From RPQJ01 sp963777725 (GTDB lineage Bacteria > Pseudomonadota > Gammaproteobacteria > Steroidobacterales > Steroidobacteraceae), in NCBI GenBank assembly GCA_963777725.1, contig CAVZRR010000014.1, positions 62,001 to 126,000 of the forward strand: a stretch of DNA of 64,000 bases. The letters are read 5' to 3'. A program made the translations under genes and the position numbers. The notes beneath the pieces were generated by a model. It was given only the letters and a program-made list of their open reading frames with translations, was not told the origin of the DNA and made no database searches. Positions within the stretch are counted from its first letter, which is position 1. Each line of letters starts with the position of its first letter. Below, piece after piece: positions 53,592 to 63,057 of the stretch.

Positions 53592-55685
53592 ATGACATAC
53601 CGTTTGGGCGTAGACGTGGGCGGCACGTTCACCGACCTGCTGCTGGTGAACGAGAAGACGGGCCAGACCTGGAAGGCGAAGGTTTCCAGCACGCCGCAGG
53701 ACCAGTCCGAAGGCGTGCTGCGCGGCATCGAGCGCGTCTGCGGCGAGGCGCAGATTTCGCCCGAGGTCATCCAGCACGTGATGCACGGCACCACGGTCGC
53801 GACCAACACCGTGCTGACCGGCACCGGTGCACGCGTCGGCCTCGTCACCACGAAGGGCTACCGCCAGGTGCTGCAGATCGCGCGCAGCTTCGTGCCGGGC
53901 GGCCTCGGTGGCTGGGTCATCTACAACAAGTCGCTGCCGATGGCGCCGCTCGCGCTGACGATCGAGGCGGACGAGCGCGTCAGCTCCAAGGGCGAGGTCG
54001 TCGATGCGCTCGACGAGACGAAGCTGCGCGCCGACCTGCGTGCGCTCGGCGCAAAGCGGATCGAGGCGCTCACGGTGTCGCTGATCAACTCGTTCGCGAA
54101 CGATCGCCACGAGCGGCGCATCAAGGAGATCGCCCAGGAGGTCCTTCCCGGCATCCCGGTGTCGCTGTCGTCCGAGGTGGTTCCCGAGATGCAGGAGTAC
54201 GAGCGCACCGTGACGACGGTGGCGAACTCCTACGTGCGACCGCGCGTGCAGAAGTACGTGCACAACCTGCAGGCGAAGCTCGACGCCAAGGCGAAGCGGG
54301 TCAAGCTGCACATCCTGCGTTCGGATGGCGGCCTGTCGTCGGCCAAGTCCGCGGAGGACTTCCCGGTCAACCTGCTGATGTCCGGCCCGGCCGGTGGCGT
54401 CACGGGCGCGTTGTGGGTCGCCGTGCAGGCGGGCTTCCCGAACCTGCTCACCGTCGACGTGGGCGGCACCTCGACCGACGTCGCGCTGATCATGAACGGC
54501 CAGCCGCGACTGCGCCGCGAGACGACGGTCGGCGACGTCACCGTGCGCGCGTCGTCGGTGGACATCCGCACGGTCGGTGCCGGCGGCGGCTCGATCGCGC
54601 ACGTGCCGGAGCTGACCGGCGCGCTGCGCGTGGGCCCGCAGTCCGCCGGTGCGGATCCGGGTCCGGCCGCCTACGGCAAGGGTGGCACCGAACCCACGGT
54701 GACCGACGCCAACGTCGTGCTCGGCTACCTGCCCGAGGCGCAGCGCCTCGGCGGCGACATGCTGCTCGACCGCAAGCTCGCGCAACAGTCGGTCGAGAAG
54801 ATCGGCAAGGCGCTCGGCAAGACCGCGAACGACGCCGCGCTCGGCATCTACAACATCGTCAACGAGAACATGGTGGGCGCGCTGCGCCTGGTGTCGGTCG
54901 AGCAAGGGCACGATCCCCGCGATTACGCGCTGATCGCCTTCGGCGGCGCGGGCCCGCTGCACGCGAACGCGCTGTCGCGGCTGCTCGGTTCGTGGCCGTC
55001 GATCATCCCGCCGGGTCCCGGCGTGCTGTGCGCGCTCGGCGACGCGACCACCGCGGTGCGCGACGAATCCTCGCGCACGTTCATCCGCAAGTTCTCCGAG
55101 ACCAGCCGGGAGGACATCGCGAAGCAGTTGAAGGCGCTCGCGGCGCACGCGGCCAAGGGTCTCGCCCGCGAGAAGGTGCCGGCGTCCGACATGGAGTTCG
55201 GCTACCAGGTGGACGTCCGCTATCACGGCCAGGGCCTGCGCCTTTCGGTCGACGTGGACCTGAAGCGGCTCGAGAAAGACGGCCTCGACGCGATCCGCAA
55301 GCCGTTCGACGCGGAGCACACGCGGCTCTTCACGTTCGCGCTGCCGCTCGAGCACGAGTTCGTGGCGCTGCGGGCCGTCGTGCAGGGCAAGGGCATCAAC
55401 ATCAAGCGCCAGCTGATCGCGAAGGGCGGCACGTCGCCCGCGGCCGCGGCCGTGGGCCGGCAAAAGGCTTACATGGACGGCAAGTCCTGCACCGCCACGG
55501 TCTACGACCGCGCGAAGCTCAAGGCGGGCAACCGGCTCGCGGGCCCGGCGATCGTCATGGAAATGGACTCGACGACCGTGATCCTGCCGAAGCACCACGG
55601 CAAGGTGGACACCTACGGCAACATCCTGATCTACCCCGACGGCTACAAGCCGCCGCGGAAGAAGGCCGCGCGCAAGTCCAAGTAA
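53592..55685 (+). CDS. hyuA: Hydantoinase/oxoprolinase family protein, HyuA subunit
   Basis: A 697-residue ASKHA-fold ATPase. The N-terminus LGVDVGGTFTDLLLV and the second phosphate loop LTVDVGGTSTDVALIM bind ATP; RSDGGLSSAKSAEDFPVNLL and SGPAGGVTGALW are signatures. HyuA activates a lactam carbonyl by phosphorylation for HyuB to hydrolyse, as in N-methylhydantoin, oxoproline or caprolactam hydrolases; acetone-type carboxylases are related. Codes with the downstream hyuB and an amidase. Confidence 0.92.
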   Translation: MTYRLGVDVGGTFTDLLLVNEKTGQTWKAKVSSTPQDQSEGVLRGIERVCGEAQISPEVIQHVMHGTTVATNTVLTGTGARVGLVTTKGYRQVLQIARSFVPGGLGGWVIYNKSLPMAPLALTIEADERVSSKGEVVDALDETKLRADLRALGAKRIEALTVSLINSFANDRHERRIKEIAQEVLPGIPVSLSSEVVPEMQEYERTVTTVANSYVRPRVQKYVHNLQAKLDAKAKRVKLHILRSDGGLSSAKSAEDFPVNLLMSGPAGGVTGALWVAVQAGFPNLLTVDVGGTSTDVALIMNGQPRLRRETTVGDVTVRASSVDIRTVGAGGGSIAHVPELTGALRVGPQSAGADPGPAAYGKGGTEPTVTDANVVLGYLPEAQRLGGDMLLDRKLAQQSVEKIGKALGKTANDAALGIYNIVNENMVGALRLVSVEQGHDPRDYALIAFGGAGPLHANALSRLLGSWPSIIPPGPGVLCALGDATTAVRDESSRTFIRKFSETSREDIAKQLKALAAHAAKGLAREKVPASDMEFGYQVDVRYHGQGLRLSVDVDLKRLEKDGLDAIRKPFDAEHTRLFTFALPLEHEFVALRAVVQGKGINIKRQLIAKGGTSPAAAAVGRQKAYMDGKSCTATVYDRAKLKAGNRLAGPAIVMEMDSTTVILPKHHGKVDTYGNILIYPDGYKPPRKKAARKSK

Positions 55686-55722
55686 CCGCCATCGGCCGAC
55701 CCGCATTCCGGAGAACAAGCAA

Positions 55723-57630
55723 ATGCCTGCCAAGATCATTCAGCGCAACAAGAAGCCGATGAAGAAGGTGAAGGTGGACAGCGTCACCATCGACATCATC
55801 GAGAGCGCGCTGCGCAACGCCCGCTACGAGATGGATACCGTGCTGTTCCGCACCGCGATGTCGCCCGGCATCCGCGAGCAGCACGACGAGTTCCCGATGA
55901 TCGCCAACCTCGACGGCAAGATGGTCGTCGGCCAGTTCGGCTCGTTCATCTGGGGCTTCATGCAGGGCTACGACGGCACGGTCGAGGAGGGCGACATCTT
56001 CCTGACCAACGACCCGTACTCGGTGAACGGCGCGATCAGCCACCAGAACGACTGGCTGATGCTGATGCCGATCTACAAGGACGGCCGCATCATCGCGTGG
56101 AGCGCGATGTTCGGGCACATGACCGACGTGGGCGGCAAGGTGCCGGGCTCGCTGCCGACCGACGCGCGCACCATCTACGAGGAAGGCGTCTCGGTGCCGC
56201 CGGTGAAGATCATCAAGGCCGGCGTGCTGCAGGAGGACCTGCTCAAGGTCGTGCTGCACAACTGCCGCCTGCCGACCTGGAACTTCTCGGACTTCAACGC
56301 GATCGTCGCGGCGCTGCGCACGGCGGGGATCCGCTGCGTCGAGATCGCCGAGCGCTTCGGCGACGACGTGTTCTACTCGGCGATGGACGCGATGCTCGAG
56401 CGCAACAAGCGCGCGATGCGCGAGCTGATCCGTCGCACGGTGCCCGAGACCAAGCAGTACTTCGAGGACTACATCTGCGACGACGGCCTCGACATGGGTC
56501 CGTACAAGATCGCCTGCTCGATGTGGCGCGAAGGGGACAAGTGCATCTTCGACTTCTCGGGCACCGACCCGCAGTCGATCTCGTCGATCAACTTCCTGTT
56601 GAACGAAGAGATGTTCAAGATGTTCGCGGGCGTCTACATGATCATGGTGTTCGACCCGCAGATCCTGTTCAACGACGGCTTCTACGACCTGATGGAGGTC
56701 CGCATCCCGCCCGGCACGCTGCTGAAGCCGTTGAAGCCCGCCGCGCTCTCGTGCCGCACGCACGCGCTCGGCCGCATCTTCGACGTGCTCGGCGGACTGC
56801 TCGGCCAGGGCAACCCGGCGTTCATGTGCGCAGCCGGCTTCTCCGACAGCCCGCACTTCATGTACTCGGGCTACAACAAGAACGGCGAGTGGTACCAGCT
56901 CTACCAGATCACGTTCGGCGGCATCCCGGGCAAGCCCTTCGGCGACGGCCCGGACGGGCACTCGCTGTGGCCCTCGTTCACCAACGTGCCGAACGAGTTC
57001 CTCGAGAGCTATTTCCCGCTGCGCATCGACCTCTACGAGACGATCCCCGACACGGGCGGCGCGGGCAAGAACCGCGGCGGCAACGGGCTGCGGATCGGCT
57101 ACCGGTTCCTCGAACCGGGCGAGATCTCGATCCACGATGACCGCTGGTTGACCTATCCCTGGGGCGTCAATGGCGGCCTGCCCGGCGCGCGCAGCAAGAA
57201 GACGCTGGTGCGCACCGACGGCTCGTCCGAGCTGATGCCGTCCAAGATCGACCGGATCAAGGTCGAGGCGGGTGACCTGCTGATCGCCGACACCTGGGGT
57301 GGCGGCGGCTGTGGCGATCCGTACGAGCGCGAGGTCGAGCGGGTCGTGTTCGACGTGCAGGCGGGGCTCGTCACGCCCAAGGGCGCCTTGTCGTACGGCG
57401 TGGTCGTCAATGACGACCTGACGGCCGACGTCGCGGCCACCGACAAGCTGCGCGCGAAGCTCAAGGCGGAGCGCGGGTCGGTCAAGCTGTTCGACCGCGG
57501 CTTCGATTCGATCGACGAGCTGAAGGCCCGGTGCGAGACCGAGACCGGCTTGCCGCCGCCGCGGCAGCCCAGGTTTACGCCGCGAGTCAAGGCGGCCGTC
57601 AAGGCGGCGAAGCGCGGCAAGGCGGCGTGA
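55723..57630 (+). CDS. hyuB: Hydantoinase B/oxoprolinase family protein, HyuB subunit
   Basis: A 635-residue partner of HyuA. Seen are MSPGIREQHDEFPMIANLDG, IFLTNDPYSVNGAISHQNDW, VGGKVPGSLPTDARTIYEEG and the metal-site GHMTDVGG. The first 25 residues are Lys-rich (IQRNKKPMKKVKVD). It starts 37 bases after hyuA; its stop overlaps the GTG of the amidase gene, so all are coupled. Confidence 0.92.
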   Translation: MPAKIIQRNKKPMKKVKVDSVTIDIIESALRNARYEMDTVLFRTAMSPGIREQHDEFPMIANLDGKMVVGQFGSFIWGFMQGYDGTVEEGDIFLTNDPYSVNGAISHQNDWLMLMPIYKDGRIIAWSAMFGHMTDVGGKVPGSLPTDARTIYEEGVSVPPVKIIKAGVLQEDLLKVVLHNCRLPTWNFSDFNAIVAALRTAGIRCVEIAERFGDDVFYSAMDAMLERNKRAMRELIRRTVPETKQYFEDYICDDGLDMGPYKIACSMWREGDKCIFDFSGTDPQSISSINFLLNEEMFKMFAGVYMIMVFDPQILFNDGFYDLMEVRIPPGTLLKPLKPAALSCRTHALGRIFDVLGGLLGQGNPAFMCAAGFSDSPHFMYSGYNKNGEWYQLYQITFGGIPGKPFGDGPDGHSLWPSFTNVPNEFLESYFPLRIDLYETIPDTGGAGKNRGGNGLRIGYRFLEPGEISIHDDRWLTYPWGVNGGLPGARSKKTLVRTDGSSELMPSKIDRIKVEAGDLLIADTWGGGGCGDPYEREVERVVFDVQAGLVTPKGALSYGVVVNDDLTADVAATDKLRAKLKAERGSVKLFDRGFDSIDELKARCETETGLPPPRQPRFTPRVKAAVKAAKRGKAA

Positions 57631-58232
57631 GCGACCGCTACCGCGACGTCGGCTACGCGTCGTCGGAGATCGGCGGCGGGCGCAGGCCCGCCGTGCTCGT
57701 CGTCGATTTCCAGGTCGCGTTCACCGATCCGCAGTACGCGCTGGGCGGCTTGCCGATGATCCACGCGGCGCGGGACCGAACCGCGGACCTGCTCGCGGTC
57801 GCGCGGTCCCGCAAGGTCCCGGTCGCGGCCTGCTACACGGCCTATTGCAGCCCGGCGGACATGCCGCTGTGGAAGGTCAAGGCGGTCCGCGACGAGTTCT
57901 ACTACGGTCATCCGTGCACCGCGATGGACCCGAAGATCGATCACCCGGACAACTTCACCTACTGCAAGAACGCGCCGTCGATGTTCTTCCAGACCCCGCT
58001 GATCACGTTCCTGGTCAAGCAGGGCATCGACACGGTCATCGTGACCGGCTGCACGACGAGTGGCTGCGTGCGTGCCACGATCGTGGACGCATTCTCGTAC
58101 GGCTTCCGCGTGCTGGTGCCCGAGGAGTGCGTTGGTGACCCGGACGAGGGCCAGCACCGCTCGAACCTCGAGGACGTCGGGCGGCGCTATGCCGACGTCA
58201 TGACCGCTGGCGCCGTCGAGGCGTATCTATAA
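57627..58232 (+). CDS. Isochorismatase-like cysteine hydrolase 2 (N-carbamoylsarcosine-amidase type)
   Basis: A 201-residue hydrolase coupled to hyuB by a GTGA overlap. Triad: Asp in PAVLVVDFQVAFTDPQYALG, Lys in FTYCKNAPSMFFQTPL, Cys in VTGCTTSGCVRATIVDAFSY. With HyuAB it copies the known set N-methylhydantoin amidohydrolase plus N-carbamoylsarcosine amidase, so ring opening followed by carbamoyl removal is the most economical reading. The palindrome at 58232-58292 starts at its stop codon. Confidence 0.87.
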   Translation: MSDRYRDVGYASSEIGGGRRPAVLVVDFQVAFTDPQYALGGLPMIHAARDRTADLLAVARSRKVPVAACYTAYCSPADMPLWKVKAVRDEFYYGHPCTAMDPKIDHPDNFTYCKNAPSMFFQTPLITFLVKQGIDTVIVTGCTTSGCVRATIVDAFSYGFRVLVPEECVGDPDEGQHRSNLEDVGRRYADVMTAGAVEAYL

Positions 58233-58292
58233 GGTGCCGGTGTTACGGTTACGGTTTGTCATCGACAAACCGTAACCGTAACACCGGCACCT
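58232..58292. repeat. 29-bp perfect palindrome with GGTGCCGGTG ends
   Basis: Arms 58232-58260 and 58264-58292 are exact reverse complements around three bases. The outer ten bases equal those of the palindrome at 17601-17669, while the core (TTACGGTTACGGTTTGTC) is different and itself repetitive. It fills the whole gap between two convergent genes. Confidence 0.92.
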
Positions 58293-59090
58293 CTAGGACA
58301 ACCAATCGAACAACGTATTGGCGAAGCGGATCTTCTGCTCCTTGCCCGCGACGACGTGCGCGACGTCGTCCCAGAGCAGGCCCTTCGCGCCAGGAATGCC
58401 CCGCTCGATCGGGATCGTGGTGCGCGGCGCCGTGACGACGTCCTTGCCCGCGTGGATGATCAGCGAAGGGCAACGAATGTCCTTCAACCGGTCCTTCGAG
58501 TCGAAGCCGACGCAGGCATCGATCAGCCGCGAGTGCGCCGCGTAGCGGCCGTTCAATTCTTTCCAGCCGCCGTCGGGGCCCAGCAGCCGCGCCTTGTTGG
58601 CGTTGTAGAACTCGGCGTCGAACGACAGCAGCGTGACGGCCTCCTGGAAGCGGTAGAAGCCAAGGTCGCGGTGGATCCAGCGGAACATCTCGAGCTGGTC
58701 GCGCAGGAAGTCGTCCACTTCGCACCACGCGCCCATGTTGAGCATGCTGCGGGCGAGGTCGGGGCGACGGATCGCGATCTCCTGGCAGACACAGGCACCC
58801 ATGCCGACGAGACCCATCAGGTGCACGTTGCGCAAGCCGAGGTGGTCGAGGAGGCCGATTGCATCGTGGGCGTGCAGCTCCATCGTGGACGGCACGGACA
58901 GATCGTCGCCGGAGTCGCGGATGCCCCGGTAGTCGAACAGGATCACCTGGTAGCGATCGGTGAGCCCGCGCGCGAGCTGGCCGTGGTTCTCGTGGCAGAA
59001 CGTGCCCCAGCCGCCCATGCAGAGCACGGGGTCTCCCTGGCCGAGCACCTCGTAGTACATCTCGTGGTCGTTGATGCGTGCGATGGGCAT
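58293..59090 (-). CDS. Alpha/beta hydrolase-fold protein lacking the usual nucleophile
   Basis: A 265-residue alpha/beta hydrolase: the oxyanion region VLCMGGWGTFCHENHG, VILFDYRGIRDSGDD, and a C-terminal acid/base pair in IHAGKDVVTAPRTT and WDDVAHVVAGKE. The nucleophile elbow, normally G-x-S-x-G, reads VHLMGLVGMGACVCQEIA, so by alignment Gly replaces Ser. A Cys two or three residues on might substitute, or the protein may be non-hydrolytic. It converges on the amidase gene and closes the catabolic island. Confidence 0.83.
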   Translation of the reverse strand: MPIARINDHEMYYEVLGQGDPVLCMGGWGTFCHENHGQLARGLTDRYQVILFDYRGIRDSGDDLSVPSTMELHAHDAIGLLDHLGLRNVHLMGLVGMGACVCQEIAIRRPDLARSMLNMGAWCEVDDFLRDQLEMFRWIHRDLGFYRFQEAVTLLSFDAEFYNANKARLLGPDGGWKELNGRYAAHSRLIDACVGFDSKDRLKDIRCPSLIIHAGKDVVTAPRTTIPIERGIPGAKGLLWDDVAHVVAGKEQKIRFANTLFDWLS

Positions 59091-59288
59091 GCGAAGCAGA
59101 GCCTCGTGGCGTGGGATCGGGATTCCGTTTATACCAGCGAAGCGTCATCCCGCGTCGTGCTGCAGGGCGTCACGGCGCCCGGCTGACCGAATGGCACCAT
59201 CGGCCGCACCACCGGCCTGATGGGCCACGGCGGAGGCACGGGAGAAGCTGCTAAAGTGGCGCCCTTACCGAATCCTGGGGGTCCTCCG

Positions 59289-60371
59289 GTGACCTACGCC
59301 GCCATCACGGGCTGGGGCAAGTGCCTGCCGCCTTCCGTACTGACCAATGCCGACCTCGCCACGTTCCTCGATACGAACGACGAGTGGATCGTCAGCCGTA
59401 CCGGCATCAAGGAGCGGCGCGTTTCGCACGTGCCGCTCGAAGAGATGGGCTACGTCGCCGCCATGCGAGCGCTGGCGGCCGCAGGCCTCGATCCGGCCGA
59501 GGTCGAGCTGATCGTATTCGGCACCTGCAGTTTCGACGACCAGGTGCCGAACCAGGCCTCCGGCCTGCAGGTCCGGCTTGGTGCGAAGAAGGCGGCCGCG
59601 ATGGACGTCAACACCGCCTGCACGAGCTTCCTCTATGCGCTCAGCACGGCGACCGCGATGATCCGCACGGGCGTCGTGCGCAATGCGGTCGTGCTCGGCG
59701 GCGAGCTGATCAGCGCGTTCATGGACTGGCGCAACCGCGGCGTCTCGGTGCTGTTCGGCGACGGCTGCGCCGCGGTCGTGCTGCAGGCGACCGATCGCGA
59801 GGAGGGGCTGCTGGTGGAGCGGCTCGGCTGCGACAGCGATGCGCGTGGCACGCTCGTCGTCGAAGGCATGGGTACGCGCTATGCGAACTTCACCCGGATG
59901 TACGGCGACACGAACTGGATCTTCGAGGGCCCGGAGATCTTCAAGCGTGCCGTGATGGGCATGGCCGGCGCCTGCGCCGACGTGCTGTCCCGGCGGCACC
60001 TGACGGCCGACGACATCGACCTGGTCGTGCCGCACCAGGCGAACCTGCGCATCATCGAGGCGGTGGCCAAGCGGGCCGGCGTGCCGATGGAGCGGGTGTT
60101 CGTCAACGTGCATCGTTACGGCAACATGTCCGCGGCGACGGTGCCGGTGGCGCTGGTCGAGGCGGTCGAGGAAGGGCGCGTCAAGCCGGGCAGCCTGCTG
60201 TTGCTCCCCGGGTTCGGCGCGGGGCTGACCTGGTGCGCGCACCTGGTGCGCTGGGGCGAGCGCGTGACGCCGAAGGGCACCACGGACGTGGCCTTGCCGC
60301 CCTGCGACAAGACGGCGCTCGAGCTCGTGCAGGAGTTCCTCCGCAAGAAGGATGCGAGCGTTCGAGCCTGA
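59289..60371 (+). CDS. Beta-ketoacyl-ACP synthase III-like protein
   Basis: A 360-residue thiolase-fold condensing enzyme of the FabH group. The catalytic Cys is in DVNTACTSFLYALSTAT, the His in VVPHQANLRIIEAVAKRAG and the Asn in HRYGNMSAATVPVALVEAV. It is ~40 residues longer than housekeeping FabH (~317), with a C-terminal extension (VTPKGTTDVALPPCDKTAL). It stands alone, without fabD/G, so a specialised role (branched or long-chain priming, or polyketide-type use) is possible. The GTG at 59289 matches the family's N-terminus. Confidence 0.87.
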   Translation: MTYAAITGWGKCLPPSVLTNADLATFLDTNDEWIVSRTGIKERRVSHVPLEEMGYVAAMRALAAAGLDPAEVELIVFGTCSFDDQVPNQASGLQVRLGAKKAAAMDVNTACTSFLYALSTATAMIRTGVVRNAVVLGGELISAFMDWRNRGVSVLFGDGCAAVVLQATDREEGLLVERLGCDSDARGTLVVEGMGTRYANFTRMYGDTNWIFEGPEIFKRAVMGMAGACADVLSRRHLTADDIDLVVPHQANLRIIEAVAKRAGVPMERVFVNVHRYGNMSAATVPVALVEAVEEGRVKPGSLLLLPGFGAGLTWCAHLVRWGERVTPKGTTDVALPPCDKTALELVQEFLRKKDASVRA

Positions 60372-60420
60372 GCTGCGCTCTCGATCGCGCGCTGTTGCCG
60401 ATGCGCGCCCGCAGACGCCC

Positions 60421-61303
60421 ATGACCCCGGTGCGCAAAGCGCTGCTGCAGATCCATTTCTGCGTACTGCTGTGGGGCTTCACGGCCATCCTCGGCAAGCT
60501 GATCAGCCTGCCCGCGCTCGAGCTCGTCTGGTGGCGGATGCTGATCGTCGTCGTCGTGCTCGCAGCCTGGCCGCCGCTGTGGCGCGAGTTGCGCGCCCTC
60601 GAGCCCGCGATGCTGGCGCGGTTTGCCGGCATCGGCATCGTGGTCGCACTGCATTGGCTGACGTTCTACGCGGCCATCAAGCTCGCCAACGCGTCCGTCG
60701 CGGCCACCTGCATCGCCGTGGGGCCGATCTTCCTCGCCGTTCTCGAGCCGTGGATCGCCCGGCGCGCGTTCGAGCCACGGGAACTGCTGATCGGACTCGT
60801 CGCGTTGCCCGGTGTCGCGCTCGTCGTGGGCGGCACGCCCGCGGGCATGCGTCTCGGCGTTGCGGTGGGCGTGCTTTCGGCGTTGCTGGTGGCCATCTTC
60901 GGCGCGCTCAACAAGCGCTATGTGGAACGGGCCAGTCCGCTGCTGGTGACGGGAGTGGAACTGGCTGCGGGTACACTGTTCCTGACCGTCGTGGCACTGG
61001 CTCTCAGACCGGCGGGGCCGTTGATGCCCTGGCCCGACGACCGCGACGTGCTGCTGCTGCTGATCCTCGCGCTGGGTTGCACGCTGCTGCCGTTCGCGCT
61101 CGCGCTCGGCGCACTGCGCCACACCAGCGCGTTCACCGCGCAGCTGGCCGTGAGCCTGGAGCCGGTCTACGCGATTCGTGCTGGCCATCCTGCTGCTCGG
61201 CGAGCAACGCGAGTTGGGCGTCGCCTTCTACCTCGGCGTGGCCGTGATCCTCGCCTCGGTCTTCGCGCACTCCTGGAGCAAGCTGCGCAGCACGCGATCG
61301 TGA
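60421..61303 (+). CDS. EamA/RhaT family transporter (one-base insertion)
   Basis: A 293-residue, ten-helix DMT-superfamily carrier when one C near 61176 is removed (AVSLEPVYAI then VLAILLLGEQRELGVAFYLG). Two EamA repeats are visible: HFCVLLWGFTAILGKLISLP and VGVLSALLVAIFGALNKRYV. As printed, the frame runs on into the next gene, an artefact of the indel. The substrate is unknown. Confidence 0.85.
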
Positions 61304-61323
61304 CGAGGGCTAAACTTGGCAGG

Positions 61324-62337
61324 ATGACCGCAGCGAATCGCTACATCGCACGGATCAAGCCCCTCGGGCCCGGGCTGGTCATCGCCGGATTGATCGCCCT
61401 GGCGGCCTCGTGGCTGGCCGAGCATTACGGCGCGCCGGTCATGCTGTTCGCTCTGCTGCTCGGCATCGCCGTCAACTTTCTCTCGCAGGATCCACGCTGC
61501 CAGCCCGGCCTCGAATTCGCGTCGCGCACTGTCCTGCGCCTCGGCGTCGCGCTGCTCGGCATGCGCATCACCTTCGACCAGATCCAGTCGCTGGGCGTCG
61601 GGGTGCTCGCGCTTACGGCCGTCGCCGTCGTTCTGACGATCGCCAGCGGCTGGCTGCTGGCGCGCAGCGCGCGGCTCGAGGCGAGTTTCGGGGCGCTCAC
61701 TGGAGGAGCGGTCGCGATCTGCGGGGCGTCGGCTGCGCTCGCGATCGCGGCGGTGTTGCCGCGCGGGCCGACGCACGAACGCGACACGGTCATGACGGTG
61801 GTCGTCGTCACGGCGCTGTCGACGATCGCGATGATCGTCTACCCATTGGTGACCGCCGCGGTCGGCTTCGACCCACGCGGTGCCGGCGTATTCCTCGGCG
61901 CGACGATCCACGACGTGGCCCAGGTCGTCGGTGCGGGGTACAGCATCTCGGACGATGCCGGCGACACGGCGACGATCGTCAAGCTGTTCCGGGTCGCGCT
62001 GCTGTTGCCCGCGGTCCTCGTGATCTCCTTCCTTTTCCGCGCCAGTCAGCAACCACACGCCAACATCACCCGGCCGCCGCTGCTACCGATGTTCCTCGTT
62101 GCGTTCGCCGCACTGGTGGTCATCAACTCCAGCGGATGGGTGCCGCAATCGGTCAACGCCGGACTGCAGGAGGCGTCACGATGGTGCCTCGTGACAGCGA
62201 TCGCCGCGTTGGGGACCAAGACCTCGCTTGGAGATCTTGCCCGCGTGGGGTGGCGGCCAATCGCCGTGATCATCGCGGAGTCGGTGGTCGTCGCGGTGAT
62301 CGTGCTGGCGGGACTGCTGGTGATGGGCTGGAATTAG
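61324..62337 (+). CDS. YeiH-family (UPF0324) putative sulfate/sulfonate-type exporter
   Basis: A 337-residue membrane protein with about ten helices. LGIAVNFLSQDPRCQPGLEF, LLGMRITFDQIQSLG, GGAVAICGASAALAIAAVLP and FLGATIHDVAQVVGAGYSIS are family signatures. Members are linked to sulfur oxyanion or taurine metabolism in some bacteria. Its stop overlaps the msrQ stop on the other strand by four bases. Confidence 0.88.
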   Translation: MTAANRYIARIKPLGPGLVIAGLIALAASWLAEHYGAPVMLFALLLGIAVNFLSQDPRCQPGLEFASRTVLRLGVALLGMRITFDQIQSLGVGVLALTAVAVVLTIASGWLLARSARLEASFGALTGGAVAICGASAALAIAAVLPRGPTHERDTVMTVVVVTALSTIAMIVYPLVTAAVGFDPRGAGVFLGATIHDVAQVVGAGYSISDDAGDTATIVKLFRVALLLPAVLVISFLFRASQQPHANITRPPLLPMFLVAFAALVVINSSGWVPQSVNAGLQEASRWCLVTAIAALGTKTSLGDLARVGWRPIAVIIAESVVVAVIVLAGLLVMGWN

Positions 62338-62972
62338 CCTGCAGCCGTCGTCGACTGCGCCCCGAGTCGGGCCGCAGGGCTCGCCCGGGATCGACGACTC
62401 CTCGCGCGCCGGATCCTCCAGGCCAGCAGCAGCGCAAGCATCACCGCGTACACGGCGGGCTCGCGCCAGTCGGCCTTGACCTGCCACCAGAAGTGCACGC
62501 AACCGAGGATCGCGGCGGGATAAACGAGCTGGTGCAGTCGGTGCCAACGTCGCCCAAGACGACGCATCCAGCCCGCAGTCGACGTGACGGCGAGCGGCAC
62601 CAGCATCAGGAAGGCCGTAAACCCCACGGTGATGTATGGTCGCTTGGCGATGTCCGCCGCGATCGCGCGCAGGTCGAACCACTGGTCGAGCACCAACCAG
62701 TTCAGGAAGTGCAGGCTCAGGTAAGTGAAGGCGTAGAGGCCGAGCATGCGCCGCAAGCCCATCAGCCACGGTTTGCGCAGCGTCGCCGCGAGCGGCGAGA
62801 CCAACAGCGTGGCCAGCAGCAGTCGCAGGCCCCATTCGCCGAGCCGATCCATGATCTCGTCGATCGGATTCGGCCCGAGGCTCGCGCCTGCGACGCCGAA
62901 CGCTCGCGCAAGGAGCCACGCGAGCGGCAGCGCGCAGAGGACGAAGAGCAGGGGCTTCAGGAAGCGACGCAT
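62334..62972 (-). CDS. msrQ: MsrQ, haem-binding membrane partner of MsrP
   Basis: A 212-residue six-helix ferric-reductase-like protein. Haem-ligand histidines lie in YLSLHFLNWLV, RWHRLHQLVYPA and LGCVHFWWQVKAD. It passes electrons from the inner membrane to MsrP. It follows msrP after an 85-base gap filled by 7-mer repeats. Confidence 0.94.
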   Translation of the reverse strand: MRRFLKPLLFVLCALPLAWLLARAFGVAGASLGPNPIDEIMDRLGEWGLRLLLATLLVSPLAATLRKPWLMGLRRMLGLYAFTYLSLHFLNWLVLDQWFDLRAIAADIAKRPYITVGFTAFLMLVPLAVTSTAGWMRRLGRRWHRLHQLVYPAAILGCVHFWWQVKADWREPAVYAVMLALLLAWRIRRARSRRSRASPAARLGAQSTTAAG

Positions 62973-62979
62973 TGCAGTT

Positions 62980-63016
62980 AGGGGATAGGGGATAGGGGAT
63001 AGGGGATGGGGGATAG
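62980..63016. repeat. GGGGATA 7-mer repeats between msrP and msrQ
   Basis: Five near-perfect units of GGGGATA (last ones GGGGATG/GGGGATA) in one orientation only. They lie inside the msrPQ operon, eight bases before the msrQ start, where they could affect msrQ translation. Confidence 0.88.
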
Positions 63017-63057
63017 TAGGAAATGCCGGACATTACCCCTGGGTAGTTTCTGCGGGA

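Noticed and set aside
60421..62337. An apparent EamA-YeiH fusion transporter
   Set aside because: A one-base insertion near 61176 throws EamA into the YeiH frame; the other frame carries the missing last EamA helices and a stop at 61303.
62980..63016. 7-mer arrays as CRISPR
   Set aside because: Units are only seven bases with no unique spacers and no cas genes are present.
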